Shown here one piece after another: positions 54,638-63,730 of a stretch of 64,000 nucleotides of DNA. Position numbers and translations under genes: made by a program. Source of the stretch: Rossellomorea aquimaris (GTDB lineage: Bacteria > Bacillota > Bacilli > Bacillales > Bacillaceae_B); assembly GCF_001877785.1 (NCBI RefSeq), contig NZ_MINN01000074.1:806001-870000 (forward strand), given 5' to 3'. The notes below the pieces were generated by a model. That model was not told the origin of the DNA. It saw only the letters and a list, made by a program, of their open reading frames with translations, and did no database searches. Every line of letters begins with the position of its first letter. Position 1 is the stretch's first letter.

Positions 54638-55570
54638 TTACCTCGTTTCAACAGGGAGAATAATTGTATTGATCAGTCCAGCTATGACTTCTTCCTCGGA
54701 CTTGGTCAACGAAGCTTCTGCAGTTAATTGAATTCTGTGCTGCAGGACATAAGGGGCTACATGCAGAACATCTTCCGGCCTGACAAAATCTCTCCCTTCC
54801 ATGAAAGCCTGGCCCTGTGCTGCTTTAAGCAGGGCCAGGCTTGCACGTGGACTCGCTCCTACTTCAATCAACTCATGTTCCCTCGTGCCCCTTGTCATTT
54901 GCAGGATATATGACTCTATGTCAACTGAAACATGTACTTCTTTAACTTCTCTGGACAAAGCCTCTACTTCCTCTAAACTCATGACGGCTCTCACTTCATC
55001 CAAAGGCTGTACCGATTTAAAGCGGCTCAGGATCATTCTTTCTTCCTCAAATTCAGGATATGTAAATGGGATTTTCAGTAAAAAGCGATCCAGCTGGGCT
55101 GCAGGAAGCGGAAACGTCCCCTGCTGTGATTCAATCGGATTTTGAGTGGCAACAACGATGAACGGTGGATTTAATGGAACCGTTTCACCATCAATCGTAA
55201 TTTGTTTCTCTTCCATTACTTCCAGTAAACTTGCCTGCGTTCTCGGAGTGGCACGGTTGATTTCGTCAGCCAGCAGGACGTTTGCAATCACCGGACCGGT
55301 CCGGAGTTCAAATTCCTGGGTCTTGGGATTGAAGAACTGTATGCCGGTCACATCGCTTGGCAGGACGTCCGGGGTAAATTGGATCCTCCTGAACATTCCT
55401 TCTATACATTGAGAGAATGTTTTAGCCAGTAATGTCTTGCCTGTCCCCGGAACGCTCTCCAGTAAAACATGACCACCTTGCAGTAAGGCAATCAAAAGCA
55501 GGTCTATTTCTTTGTCCTTTCCGACCAGTACCTTGTTCATTTCTTTTTTTATCTCTTTTAATTGAGTCAT
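54638..55570 (-). CDS. MoxR-family AAA+ ATPase
   Basis: 310 aa. Walker A ESVPGTGKTLLAKT (GTGKT 42-46), Walker B LLADEINR, sensor 1 VVATQNPIE, sensor 2 region GASPRASLALL. MoxR ATPases are chaperone-like factors that mature or insert partner proteins, often vWA/DUF58 proteins encoded next door. First gene of the three-gene operon. Confidence 0.9.
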   Translation of the reverse strand: MTQLKEIKKEMNKVLVGKDKEIDLLLIALLQGGHVLLESVPGTGKTLLAKTFSQCIEGMFRRIQFTPDVLPSDVTGIQFFNPKTQEFELRTGPVIANVLLADEINRATPRTQASLLEVMEEKQITIDGETVPLNPPFIVVATQNPIESQQGTFPLPAAQLDRFLLKIPFTYPEFEEERMILSRFKSVQPLDEVRAVMSLEEVEALSREVKEVHVSVDIESYILQMTRGTREHELIEVGASPRASLALLKAAQGQAFMEGRDFVRPEDVLHVAPYVLQHRIQLTAEASLTKSEEEVIAGLINTIILPVETR

Positions 55571-55667
55571 TCTGATCCCCCTTTTTCTGACCTAATTATA
55601 ATGAAATAGTAAAAATATAGCAAATATTCATTATATTTCACAGTTCAAGAATCGGGAGTATCAATGG

Positions 55668-56405
55668 TTAATGTTCATAAATCATTTTTCTCGTCATACC
55701 TCCGTCTACAACTAGATTTTCACCGGTAATGAAATCGTTTTCCGGATCAGCAAGAAAACGGCATGTCCTCGCAATATCTTCCGGTTTTCCTACACGCCCG
55801 GACGGATGCTGACTGTGATCGATTTCACGCAGGGCGGAATAGTCACCTGTTTCAATCCAACCGGGGCTGATGGAATTTACGCGGATTTTATATTCCCCCA
55901 AGGTGATGGCAAGTGAGTGAGTCAAGCTTGCGATGCCCCCTTTGGATGCAGAATAAGCTTCTGTATGAGGTTCAGACATCCGGGCTCTGGTGGAAGCAAT
56001 ATTGATGATTGTACCCCCTTTATCTTTCATTAGTCCGGCAGCCTCCCTTGAGCAGTGGAAGACACTGCTGAGGTTGGCGGAAATAATGGTATTCCAATCC
56101 TCGGGCGTCATCTCCCAGAATGATTTGAATTTTGATATACCCGCATTGTTGATAAGTACATCGAGGGAATCGTGGTTCCTTCGAATCGCTTGAAATCCGT
56201 TTTTGATTTCTTCATGTGAAGCGACATCAGTGTGATGGAAAACTGCTGAGTATCCCATTTTCACCTGCTCCCTCTCCAGTCTTTCCCCGCCTTCACGGTC
56301 TTTATCAAAGAAATGGACTACATCCCCGAGCTCCGAAAAATGCTCTACAAGCGATTTACCGATCCCGTTGGCTCCTCCCGTAATACAGACAATACGCTTC
56401 TTCAT
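55668..56405 (-). CDS. Short-chain dehydrogenase/reductase
   Basis: 245-aa classical SDR: cofactor motif TGGANGIG (9-16), NNAGISKF, catalytic Ser in NIASTRARMSEP and YSASK, and a C-terminal VVDGGMTRKM. NAD(P)-dependent oxidoreductase of unknown substrate. Asp near residue 34 (FFDKDREG) suggests NAD preference. Single gene, downstream of nothing obvious. Confidence 0.85.
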   Translation of the reverse strand: MKKRIVCITGGANGIGKSLVEHFSELGDVVHFFDKDREGGERLEREQVKMGYSAVFHHTDVASHEEIKNGFQAIRRNHDSLDVLINNAGISKFKSFWEMTPEDWNTIISANLSSVFHCSREAAGLMKDKGGTIINIASTRARMSEPHTEAYSASKGGIASLTHSLAITLGEYKIRVNSISPGWIETGDYSALREIDHSQHPSGRVGKPEDIARTCRFLADPENDFITGENLVVDGGMTRKMIYEH

Positions 56406-56479
56406 TCATTATCTCTCCTTCCTCAGTATTGGTAGATTACCCTTTTTGAACAGGCAAAAAAACGGATTCCATAAAAAAA

Positions 56480-56516
56480 GATTAACCTGCCATTCTTTTG
56501 AAATGGCAGGTTAATC
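56480..56516 (-). terminator. Terminator of ykvT
   Basis: GATTAACCTGCCATT pairs with AATGGCAGGTTAATC; on the minus strand T7 follows. Confidence 0.85.
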
Positions 56517-56552
56517 GCTTTTAAGTCAGACTAATGCTAAAAGTCACTTGCA

Positions 56553-57140
56553 TTATTTTGCAAATACGTGGTTACCGATTGTCAATATTGTATCGGTTGA
56601 AGTGATCCAGCTGCTCGTTGAGGTATCAGGGTTATAGAAAAACAGGGAACCCTGCCCTTGACCTCTGAAGGCAAGCGCCTCTTCTACAGCTCTTTTGGAT
56701 TCATCTGACGGAGTATTATTGATCTCTCCGTTTTGCACGGGTGAAAAGGCATAATGGCCGTTGGAAACTTCGTATACGACTTCTTTTACTGAATCAGGAA
56801 ACTCATCCGAATCCACCCTGTTCAGCACAACAGTTGCAACTGCCACCTTACCTGCATAGGGCTCACCTTTCGCTTCCGCTTGAACCAGTTTTGCAAGCAG
56901 CTCTTTATCTTCCTCACTTACATCCGTTTCAGGAAGGCTTAAGGTTTGTCCAGGTTGGATTTCATGAGATTCCAAACCGTTTTCTTCCATCAAACCAAGT
57001 ACAGAAACAGAATTTGCTTTACCGATATCCCAGAGCGATTCCCCTTTCTTCACAGTGTGAACGCCTTCTGCCGCCGCGGCGGAACTAGTAAAAGCAAGCA
57101 TGCTTAAAGCTGCAATACCTGAGAGTAAATGTTTTCTCAT
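56553..57140 (-). CDS. ykvT: LysM-containing SleB-type cell wall hydrolase
   Basis: 195 aa: signal peptide (1-23, ending AAAA), one LysM domain (about 25-70, HTVKKGESLWDIGKANSVSV...IQPGQTLSLP), then the Hydrolase_2 (SleB/CwlJ) domain from about 85 with LLAKLVQAEAKGEPYAGKVAVATVVLNRV. The catalytic Glu is in QAEA. Such enzymes are lytic transglycosylases acting on spore cortex. AAGGGGG decides ATG 57140; 14 upstream codons are unsupported. B. subtilis also has it next to ykvS. Confidence 0.9.
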   Translation of the reverse strand: MRKHLLSGIAALSMLAFTSSAAAAEGVHTVKKGESLWDIGKANSVSVLGLMEENGLESHEIQPGQTLSLPETDVSEEDKELLAKLVQAEAKGEPYAGKVAVATVVLNRVDSDEFPDSVKEVVYEVSNGHYAFSPVQNGEINNTPSDESKRAVEEALAFRGQGQGSLFFYNPDTSTSSWITSTDTILTIGNHVFAK

Positions 57141-57264
57141 GCTATATTCCCCCTTAACGATATTCACCCTATACATTATCAAGGTTCGTTAAGGATTTCA
57201 TCCGTTACCTGCTCTAATCAAACCTGCCTATATATCATAATGCTTACAGCACTTTCCTGAAATT

Positions 57265-57456
57265 TCAGCTTCTTGGAGCATCCATATACTGATATCGCAC
57301 ACTCCCGCCGTGTCCTGCAATCCCCCTGAAATGTTTGAAGTCCGGTTGTTTGACCAGGACTGCCCTGAAAGAAAGAAAATCTTCCTTTTCAACAGAGATT
57401 TCTTCTACCTCTTTATTCCTTAAAGCATCCAGCATTTTTACGATTTCGCTCTCCAT
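57265..57456 (-). CDS. Small protein, unknown function
   Basis: 63 aa, begins MESEIVKMLDALRNKEVEEISVEKEDF and continues with a beta-like, aromatic/Gly-rich tail (HFRGIAGHGGSVRYQY). AAGGAGG lies 11 nt before the ATG. It stands between ykvT and ykvS without a clear terminator. I do not recognise the family. Confidence 0.6.
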   Translation of the reverse strand: MESEIVKMLDALRNKEVEEISVEKEDFLSFRAVLVKQPDFKHFRGIAGHGGSVRYQYMDAPRS

Positions 57457-57629
57457 GACGTATTGAGCCTCCTTCTAAGAATGTCTAATACTATTTTAAT
57501 TCAGTGTGAGAATACTGCAAACAATAGTTTTTTTAATTAAATTGTTAGAAAACTCTTTACCTTTTAATATATTTAAGTCAAAATATTAGTAATTGTTTGT
57601 AGAATTTTGGTAAAAAGGAGATGCCTCAC

Positions 57630-57809
57630 ATGAAAAAAGCAGAAATTGGAAATGTCATTGAATTTAAAGAAGGTTTAAAAGGAGTTGTAGAAAAAGTAAA
57701 CGAGAATTCTGTCATTGTCGATCTGACTTACATGAAAAATTACAGGGAACTCGAACTTGAAGAGAAAACGGTTGTGAACCATAAGAACTATAAAATTATT
57801 GAGCAATAA
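57630..57809 (+). CDS. ykvS: YkvS, DUF2187 family small protein
   Basis: 59 aa, KOW/SH3-like beta-barrel pattern: AEIGNVIEFKEGLKGVVEKVNENSVIVDLTYM, then VVNHKNYKII. Function is unknown in bacilli. ATG 57630 has AAAGGAG 9 nt upstream, whereas the ATG at 57621 abuts that site. Confidence 0.85.
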   Translation: MKKAEIGNVIEFKEGLKGVVEKVNENSVIVDLTYMKNYRELELEEKTVVNHKNYKIIEQ

Positions 57810-57999
57810 TCATTCCCAATATTATAGAGGTCGCCGGCTGCTATAACATCTCTTTACTCCACGCATTTGCCGGCGTGGACGACTGAAATGAGTACCGGCT
57901 TCCGCTATTGCAGTTATCTCGGGTGCATGGATGAATAGATTCTTTTCTTTCGTTCAGGATATTCATATAGCATATTAAATAAAAGGTGGTCCAACGAAG

Positions 58000-59364
58000 A
58001 TGCATCTGAATATCCATATCCTGAAAAAAGCCCAAAAAAGCTTTTGGTTCGTACCGCTTGTTTTATCATTGATTTCACTCGTTCTTGCGCTTCTCACCTT
58101 TTCTTTTGATTGGTGGCTGAGTAAGCACGACTATCCCCTGCTCCCAAAAGTTTTATTTGCCAACTTCGACTTGAGCATGACCATCATAAGTACCATTGCC
58201 TCTTCCATCATGACCATGACTACGATTACCTTTTCCACTATCATGGTAGTACTTACAACCTTCTTGTCCCAATATTCACCCAGGACGCTTCAAAATTTTA
58301 TTAATGACCGCCCCACACAGCGTGTTCTTGCCATTTTTGTTTCAGGGGTCGTATACTGCATCACACTTCTGATACTCCTGAAAGATGAATCCGGCCAGGA
58401 GCTTTTCATTTCCGCTGCGTTTGCTGCAATCGTTGCAATCATCTGCCTTTTTGTATTTGTGTATTTCGTTCATCACGTTTCCAACTGGGTGAAAGTCAGC
58501 AACCTGATTCATAATATTACGATTAAAACGAACAACAAAATTGAGAATAGCCCGCTCTATAGAAAAAAAGATAAGTTGGAATCGACTCATACAGGAATCG
58601 ATCCCTTATCTTTCGAGGATACCCAGCCGTGTTATGTATATAGTAATGAATCCGGTTATCTGCAGCATATTGAAATTGAAGGGCTGCTCCATAGGGCGGT
58701 AACAAATGACTGTGTTGTCCGCATGATTAAGACGCCGGGCGAATATCTCCTGGAGGGAACCGCGGCGATGGAAATCTGGTCGGAGGAAGATGATATAAAA
58801 CCTGAAGAATATTTGAATTTCATTAATATGGGCCCGGATAAGGAACCGATCGAAGATATTGATCTTGGTATAAGAAAATTGGTCGAAATCGCCATCAGAG
58901 CCATTTCTCCTGCCATAAATGATCCAAACACTGCTAAAAATTGCATCGAGGAGATAGGGATCATCTTATCAAAATTAGCGAGACACAAGCTTCCAGGTTC
59001 TCATATTACAGATAAAGAAGGAAATATACGCATCATCCTTGAGCAGCCGGATTTTGAGGATTATCTATACCAGAGTTTTTATCAGCTGCGGCATTATGGA
59101 AAGCAGGATATATCAGTGATAGCCGAAATACTGAGATCTCTCAGGATGATAGCAGAAAATAATAAGAAAGACATTAAGAAGATAATCTGGACTTTCAAGG
59201 ATTATATCTTGGAAGGAATCAATTATGACAGCCTGCAGGGCCTGGATATGAAGTACTTGATGAAACATCTGGAAGAACTGGCTTCCAGCTGCGGCCAGCA
59301 TGAGTGGGACCGGGACGCAGTCAGAAACTCTTATTTTCCTATAAAATATAAAACCGGGGACTGA
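58000..59364 (+). CDS. DUF2254 membrane protein
   Basis: 454 aa. Four transmembrane helices in the first 170 residues (about 17-38, 58-85, 108-126, 137-160), with MTMTTITFSTIMVVLTTFLSQYSPRTLQNFI between, typical of DUF2254. A large soluble domain follows with the family's GIRKLVEIAIRAISPAINDPNTA near 285-307. Function is unknown. A weak AAAGG precedes the ATG. A perfect hairpin terminator follows at 59407. Confidence 0.85.
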   Translation: MHLNIHILKKAQKSFWFVPLVLSLISLVLALLTFSFDWWLSKHDYPLLPKVLFANFDLSMTIISTIASSIMTMTTITFSTIMVVLTTFLSQYSPRTLQNFINDRPTQRVLAIFVSGVVYCITLLILLKDESGQELFISAAFAAIVAIICLFVFVYFVHHVSNWVKVSNLIHNITIKTNNKIENSPLYRKKDKLESTHTGIDPLSFEDTQPCYVYSNESGYLQHIEIEGLLHRAVTNDCVVRMIKTPGEYLLEGTAAMEIWSEEDDIKPEEYLNFINMGPDKEPIEDIDLGIRKLVEIAIRAISPAINDPNTAKNCIEEIGIILSKLARHKLPGSHITDKEGNIRIILEQPDFEDYLYQSFYQLRHYGKQDISVIAEILRSLRMIAENNKKDIKKIIWTFKDYILEGINYDSLQGLDMKYLMKHLEELASSCGQHEWDRDAVRNSYFPIKYKTGD

Positions 59365-59406
59365 AAGAAATCAGAACACAGCTAGTTCCCCTGGGATATT
59401 ATTGGT

Positions 59407-59434
59407 AAGGGGGATGGCACAGGCCATCCCCCTT
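59407..59434. terminator. Bidirectional terminator after the DUF2254 gene
   Basis: AAGGGGGATGGC pairs with GCCATCCCCCTT around a 4-nt loop; it also marks the end of the convergent 38-aa gene. Confidence 0.75.
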
Positions 59435-59438
59435 AAAC

Positions 59439-59555
59439 TTATTTCTCTTTATCAGGCTGTGATAATTCTTTGAATGAAGGTACCTTGCCGTGGGGTTTTT
59501 GATCTTCTTTCCTGACGTTCCATTGTCTTTCTTTTTCATGCTTCGATTTAGTCAT
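59439..59555 (-). CDS. Tiny charged protein (38 aa), unknown function
   Basis: Too short for ordinary calling. ATG 59555 (a second ATG overlaps one codon upstream) follows AAAGGAGG. The peptide is highly charged with Trp12 and KPHGKVPSFKELSQPD, no hydrophobic segment. Between terminators at 59407 and the next gene, it forms its own unit or the tail of one. Family not recognised. Confidence 0.55.
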   Translation of the reverse strand: MTKSKHEKERQWNVRKEDQKPHGKVPSFKELSQPDKEK

Positions 59556-59628
59556 CATTTTTCCTCCTTTAATAGCTGTATTTTTATATTGAGCAAAAAA
59601 CAAAGAATTAACCGCTTGATTCCATCAA

Positions 59629-60666
59629 TCATTTTCCACTATCATGCTTCATCCATAACAGAACCAAAAACAGTAAACTCAAATATCCGAACAAGGGGTA
59701 TAAATAAGATAATAGTTTACTGTATTCAAAAAAGCTCAGTAAATAAATCACTGCAAAAATTGCGGAGAATGTAACGAAAGAAGGTCCTTTCCAATAACCC
59801 GCAAGCTGTTTCTCCAAACCGAACACACCACCGATGACGGAAGTGAAAATTTCTCCATAAATGATTAAAATGTAGACAAAATACAACCCTGCAGCAAATG
59901 ATTTCATTACTACTGCCATAGGTATTTCATACAGCGTCACTTCGGGGATCAAGACAAGGGTCATATGACTCGAGATCAATATCAGCGTCAGGAAGAAACC
60001 GCCCAAATAACCTCCGTATTTAATCACTTGCCTGTCTTCCACCTCACTCGCTACGGGTACCAGGACTGCCTGTGCCATTGCTAAATTGAAAGCAACATAC
60101 GAAAAAGGGGCGACCACCGATTTCCAGCCGTCGTCAACAGGAGGGATCGTCAGGAAAGCCTCTAAAAATCCAGTATCTGTAACCGAGTGTCCCATCAGGA
60201 ATAGGTTGAATATGATCATGAGCGGCACCACGAATGTGTTTACCGCAAAGAGCCCCTTCATTCCTACCATCATCGTGATGAAGCCAAGCACGATTGTCAG
60301 TATCACCCCGGCCTGTTTCGGCATCAGGAGCTGTTCCTCGAAGACGGCACCGGCACCGGACAGCATCACCGCGGAAACCCCGATCAGCATGACCATCATC
60401 ATGATATTCATGAACTTTGAGAACCATTTCCCAAATAGGTATTCGTTAAATTGCTCAAATGACTTCGCCTGTATATCATGTGACTTGAGCATGATCCTTG
60501 TACCCATTGTAATGAATAAGTATCCGCTGAATAAGATGGCAATGAAACCGATGAATCCAAAACGGGTGAAAAATTCCACTATCTCCCTTCCCGTCGCAAA
60601 CCCTGCACCGATAACTGTTCCTACATATACAGCAGCAATTTGAAATGCCCCTGACATTTTTTTCAT
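59629..60666 (-). CDS. ykvI: YkvI, APC/LeuT-fold membrane transporter
   Basis: 345 aa with about ten transmembrane helices. The N-terminus AAVYVGTVIGAGFATGREIVEFF carries the unwound GxxxGAGFA helix typical of the LeuT/branched-chain or spore-germinant permease superfamily. Substrate unknown. It matches B. subtilis YkvI in size and neighbourhood. GAGGTGAG precedes the ATG. Confidence 0.85.
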   Translation of the reverse strand: MKKMSGAFQIAAVYVGTVIGAGFATGREIVEFFTRFGFIGFIAILFSGYLFITMGTRIMLKSHDIQAKSFEQFNEYLFGKWFSKFMNIMMMVMLIGVSAVMLSGAGAVFEEQLLMPKQAGVILTIVLGFITMMVGMKGLFAVNTFVVPLMIIFNLFLMGHSVTDTGFLEAFLTIPPVDDGWKSVVAPFSYVAFNLAMAQAVLVPVASEVEDRQVIKYGGYLGGFFLTLILISSHMTLVLIPEVTLYEIPMAVVMKSFAAGLYFVYILIIYGEIFTSVIGGVFGLEKQLAGYWKGPSFVTFSAIFAVIYLLSFFEYSKLLSYLYPLFGYLSLLFLVLLWMKHDSGK

Positions 60667-60790
60667 TCACTCACCTCATACCTCTTCTACTTCACTCTAT
60701 GTACAAGCTGAAGAAATCAGAAGCAAAAGACAATAAATTACCTGATTCAACCGAATGAGGATGAAACGAACGTCTTGATAAGACTTTAAA

Positions 60791-60957
60791 CAACGCTATT
60801 GATGTTCGCTTTCCGAGGGCAGCCTGTGATCCTCTTCGTCTAAGAAGGCAAAGAACACCTTCATGTCAGATTCGCCTTATTCCATACGCCTCTCTTAAAA
60901 GCCGCCACCGCTTTTCTGACAGTAGTCTTCGTCCTGTACTACAATCAACCGCTGGAC
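60791..60957. repeat. Dispersed TIR element, copy G (degenerate)
   Basis: About 167 bp. Right end GTCTTCGTCCTGTACTAC then AATCAACCGCTGG is well kept; the left end is shortened (ACGCTATTGATGTTCGCTTT). Lies in the 604-bp gap 60667-61270. Confidence 0.7.
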
Positions 60958-60991
60958 GTGATGACACCCCCTTTTAAATATTCAAAGAAAA

Positions 60992-61036
60992 AAGCCGAAC
61001 TAATTTGTTCTGCAAGGAAAATTAGTCCGGCTATCC
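60992..61036 (-). terminator. Hairpin related to the one at 33655
   Basis: AGCCGAACTAATTTG pairs with AAATTAGTCCGGCT (one G-T pair and a small mismatch); T6 follows on the minus strand. It would terminate leftward transcription from about 61040-61150. Confidence 0.65.
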
Positions 61037-61156
61037 CATTATTTGAAACTTCCTGCTTTAACGTAAACTGCACGCTGCGGCATATAGGGCTGTTTGTGAT
61101 ATGTACTTTTATTCACCTTATGGCATTGAGCCCACCGGTATTATTATTTTCTCTTC

Positions 61157-61206
61157 AAGAAAAAAAGGAGTGGCAAAATCAAAACCAATTGATTAGGCAC
61201 TCCTTT
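61157..61206 (-). terminator. Terminator of the M3 peptidase gene
   Basis: AAAAGGAGTG pairs with CACTCCTTTT around a 26-nt loop; on the minus strand T8 follows. Confidence 0.7.
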
Positions 61207-61270
61207 TTATGTGTCATTTTCGTTTATGCACTAAACAGTAACCCATTACGGAAATCGGCTGTTTTTTATT

Positions 61271-62965
61271 TTAAAGATTCTTATCATCTATTTGGTCCAG
61301 CCACTTTGCGATCGGCTCGATCACTTCTTCGACTGCCCCTTCCTTAAATGGAGAATCCAGATTGGCTGAAGCAGCAAGCTCAGTGAACGAAAGGCTTCCC
61401 CCCAGTTTACAAAGAGCCGCATAATCATTCCATGCTTCTTCACGATTCTCGTTCATTTTCACCCAGAATTGAAATGCACAGATTTGCGCAAGTGTGTAGT
61501 CAATATAGTAGAAAGGCGAGTTATAAATATGCGATTGCCGCTGCCAGAATCCACCATTTTCCAGATAGTCAATGCCGTCATAATCCCTGCCCGTCAGATA
61601 TTCCTGTTCAATCTTCCTCCACCCTGCGTTCCGTTCTGCCGGACCTGCATCGGGATTTTCGTAGACGAAGTGCTGAAATTCGTCTACAGCGACTCCATAT
61701 GGAAGGAATTGAAGGGCATCACTTAAATGGGAGAATTTATACTTGTCCGTGTCTTCCTTAAAGAACAATTCCATCCACGGCCAGGTGAAAAACTCCATAC
61801 TCATCGAATGGATCTCGCAGGCTTCATATGTTGGCCACTGATACTCCGGAATATCGAATCCTCTGCTGCTGTATACTTGGAAAGCATGACCTGCCTCGTG
61901 GGTAAGGACATCGATATCACCGGACGTCCCGTTGAAATTAGAAAAGATGAAAGGTGATTCATAATTAGCGATATACGTGCAATACCCTCCGCCAGCCTTT
62001 CCTTTCTTCGCTTCCAAATCCATTAGATTACGTTCAATCATAAAGTGAAAGAATTCTTTTGTTTCCTGTGACAATTCATCATACATTTTTTTACCGTTAT
62101 CAATGATGAAGCGGGCATCCCCTTTTGGTGCCGCGTTCCCGGAAGTGAATTTAAACCCTTCATCATAGAATTTCATGGAGCTGATTCCGATCCTGTCAGC
62201 TTGTCTCCCTTTTAATTTGTTCACCAGCGGAACCACGTGATTTTTGACACCCTCACGGAACACTTTCACCATTTCCGGTGTATAATCCGTTCTCGTCATA
62301 CGATAATAGCCGAGTTCGACAAAGTTTTCATAACCAAGAGTGACAGCTATTTTGTGGCGGACCTTGACAAGATCATCAAAGATACTGTCCAATTCTTCCT
62401 GATTCTCTTCAAAGAAACGGACAGATGCCAGCGATGCGTCCTTACGCGTATCTCTGTTTATTGATTGAGTGAAAGGTCCCATCTGAGCAAGTGTTCTTTC
62501 TTCCCCTTGAAATGGGATTTTTGCAGAAGCCATTAATTTCGTATACTTGGAAGAGAGTTTATTCTCTTCCTGAAGCAGTGTCACCACTTCTGGTGAGTAG
62601 GTTTTGATTTCACTCTCCGCCAGTGAGAATAACTGTTTTCCAAAACGCTTTTCCAGTTCCGGCCGGAAAGAAGAAGTCAGGAGCTCTTTGTAGTAATCTG
62701 TGACTAGCCCCTGGAAATCCGGCATGATTTCATCGAAATAATCCTGTTCTGCTTTATAGAAATCATCATTGGTGTCGATCGAATGACGGATATAGCAAAT
62801 GTTTTGCATCGTATCGAAATGAAGGCGCAGCTCATTGATTTCATTCATAGCATTTACTTGTTCATCTGCTGCAGCGGCTTGCTTGAAAGTCTTCAATGCC
62901 TGGTTTATTCCATCTTTGATTTCCGGCAGATTCGGCCGTTCATATGTATATTGTTCAAATTTCAT
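61271..62965 (-). CDS. M3-family oligoendopeptidase
   Basis: 564-aa cytosolic zinc metallopeptidase of the PepF/thimet type, trimming short peptides. The active site HEAGH is at residues 356-360 with the third ligand Glu about 25 residues on (EACEIHSMSMEFF). Alpha-helical throughout, length normal for the short Bacillus subgroup. ATG 62965 fits AAGGGGG better than the ATG one codon upstream. Stand-alone transcription unit with a terminator. Confidence 0.92.
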   Translation of the reverse strand: MKFEQYTYERPNLPEIKDGINQALKTFKQAAAADEQVNAMNEINELRLHFDTMQNICYIRHSIDTNDDFYKAEQDYFDEIMPDFQGLVTDYYKELLTSSFRPELEKRFGKQLFSLAESEIKTYSPEVVTLLQEENKLSSKYTKLMASAKIPFQGEERTLAQMGPFTQSINRDTRKDASLASVRFFEENQEELDSIFDDLVKVRHKIAVTLGYENFVELGYYRMTRTDYTPEMVKVFREGVKNHVVPLVNKLKGRQADRIGISSMKFYDEGFKFTSGNAAPKGDARFIIDNGKKMYDELSQETKEFFHFMIERNLMDLEAKKGKAGGGYCTYIANYESPFIFSNFNGTSGDIDVLTHEAGHAFQVYSSRGFDIPEYQWPTYEACEIHSMSMEFFTWPWMELFFKEDTDKYKFSHLSDALQFLPYGVAVDEFQHFVYENPDAGPAERNAGWRKIEQEYLTGRDYDGIDYLENGGFWQRQSHIYNSPFYYIDYTLAQICAFQFWVKMNENREEAWNDYAALCKLGGSLSFTELAASANLDSPFKEGAVEEVIEPIAKWLDQIDDKNL

Positions 62966-63028
62966 CATAGGTCCCCCTTTTTAAAGTCCATCTATTGTAT
63001 TCGACCTATGCTTCTGTTTTTCCTACAA

Positions 63029-63057
63029 AAAAAAGAGTCTTCTGAGCAAAAGACTCT
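63029..63057 (-). terminator. Terminator of the MarR-family gene
   Basis: AAAGAGTCTT pairs with AAGACTCTTT around an 8-nt loop; T8 follows on the minus strand. Confidence 0.85.
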
Positions 63058-63066
63058 TTACATCTG

Positions 63067-63516
63067 TCAATATGATAGATTTTTGATCGAAAGACCCAGC
63101 TTTTTGACCAGTTCGATTACCTCACTCTTTTCTTCGGAAGTAAGAGCCGACATCAATTCATGGATCCTCATTTCATGATTTGGGAAGATCGTATCGATCA
63201 GACTCTGGCCAGCATCCGTAATCTGGGCATAAGTCACACGCCGGTCTTTCGGACATGCCACACGTTTAAGCAGCCCTTTTTTCTCTAATTTATCCACCAC
63301 ATATGTGATGCTTCCGGAGGCCAGCAGGATTTTACCGCCTATTTGCTGCAGCGGCTGATCCCCTTTATGATAGAGGAGTTCCAAAACAGCAAATTCAGTG
63401 GGATTCAAACCATTTTCTTGAATATTCTTATTAATCTCTTCATTTAATGCTTTAAATGCACGGGAGAGAACGATAAAAAGTTTTAATGATTGTTTTGTAT
63501 CTTGGTTTTCACTCAT
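63067..63516 (-). CDS. mhqR: MarR-family regulator, MhqR-like
   Basis: 149 aa with the MarR winged helix: NPTEFAVLELLYHKGDQPLQQIGGKILLASGSITYVVDKLEKKGLLKRV...DRRVTYAQIT. The recognition part and GLNPTEFAVLELL match MhqR (YkvE), which represses quinone/diamide detoxification genes (mhq, azoR2) in B. subtilis. ATG 63516 has AAAAGGA 8 nt upstream. A TATCTC half-site, resembling part of the MhqR operator, lies in its promoter region (about 63539). The mhq target genes are not in the window. Confidence 0.75.
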   Translation of the reverse strand: MSENQDTKQSLKLFIVLSRAFKALNEEINKNIQENGLNPTEFAVLELLYHKGDQPLQQIGGKILLASGSITYVVDKLEKKGLLKRVACPKDRRVTYAQITDAGQSLIDTIFPNHEMRIHELMSALTSEEKSEVIELVKKLGLSIKNLSY

Positions 63517-63601
63517 GGTTTTCATTCCTTTTAACTAATATCTCAGTTTCAAAATATTATACTAGAAATTAGTGGATAAGTCAATCTCTTTAAGAAAGCA
63601 G

Positions 63602-63641
63602 AAACCCCCCGTATCAGTAATAAGCCGATTCGGAGGGTTTC
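63602..63641. terminator. Hairpin upstream of the MarR-family gene
   Basis: GAAACCCCCCG pairs imperfectly with CGGAGGGTTTC around a large loop. It lies between the Spo0E-like gene end and mhqR, and could terminate the former. Confidence 0.5.
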
Positions 63642-63730
63642 ATATGGAGATTAGTTATAAGATGAATTTTTCTTAGGCAGTGGTCATTCTGAGAGGTTCT
63701 TATCTTAAAAAGGCTTCATTAAGGGGGAAA

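Noticed and set aside
60958-61347. 129-codon plus-strand frame left of the M3 peptidase
   Set aside because: Crosses two terminators and the peptidase 3' end; no ribosome binding site.
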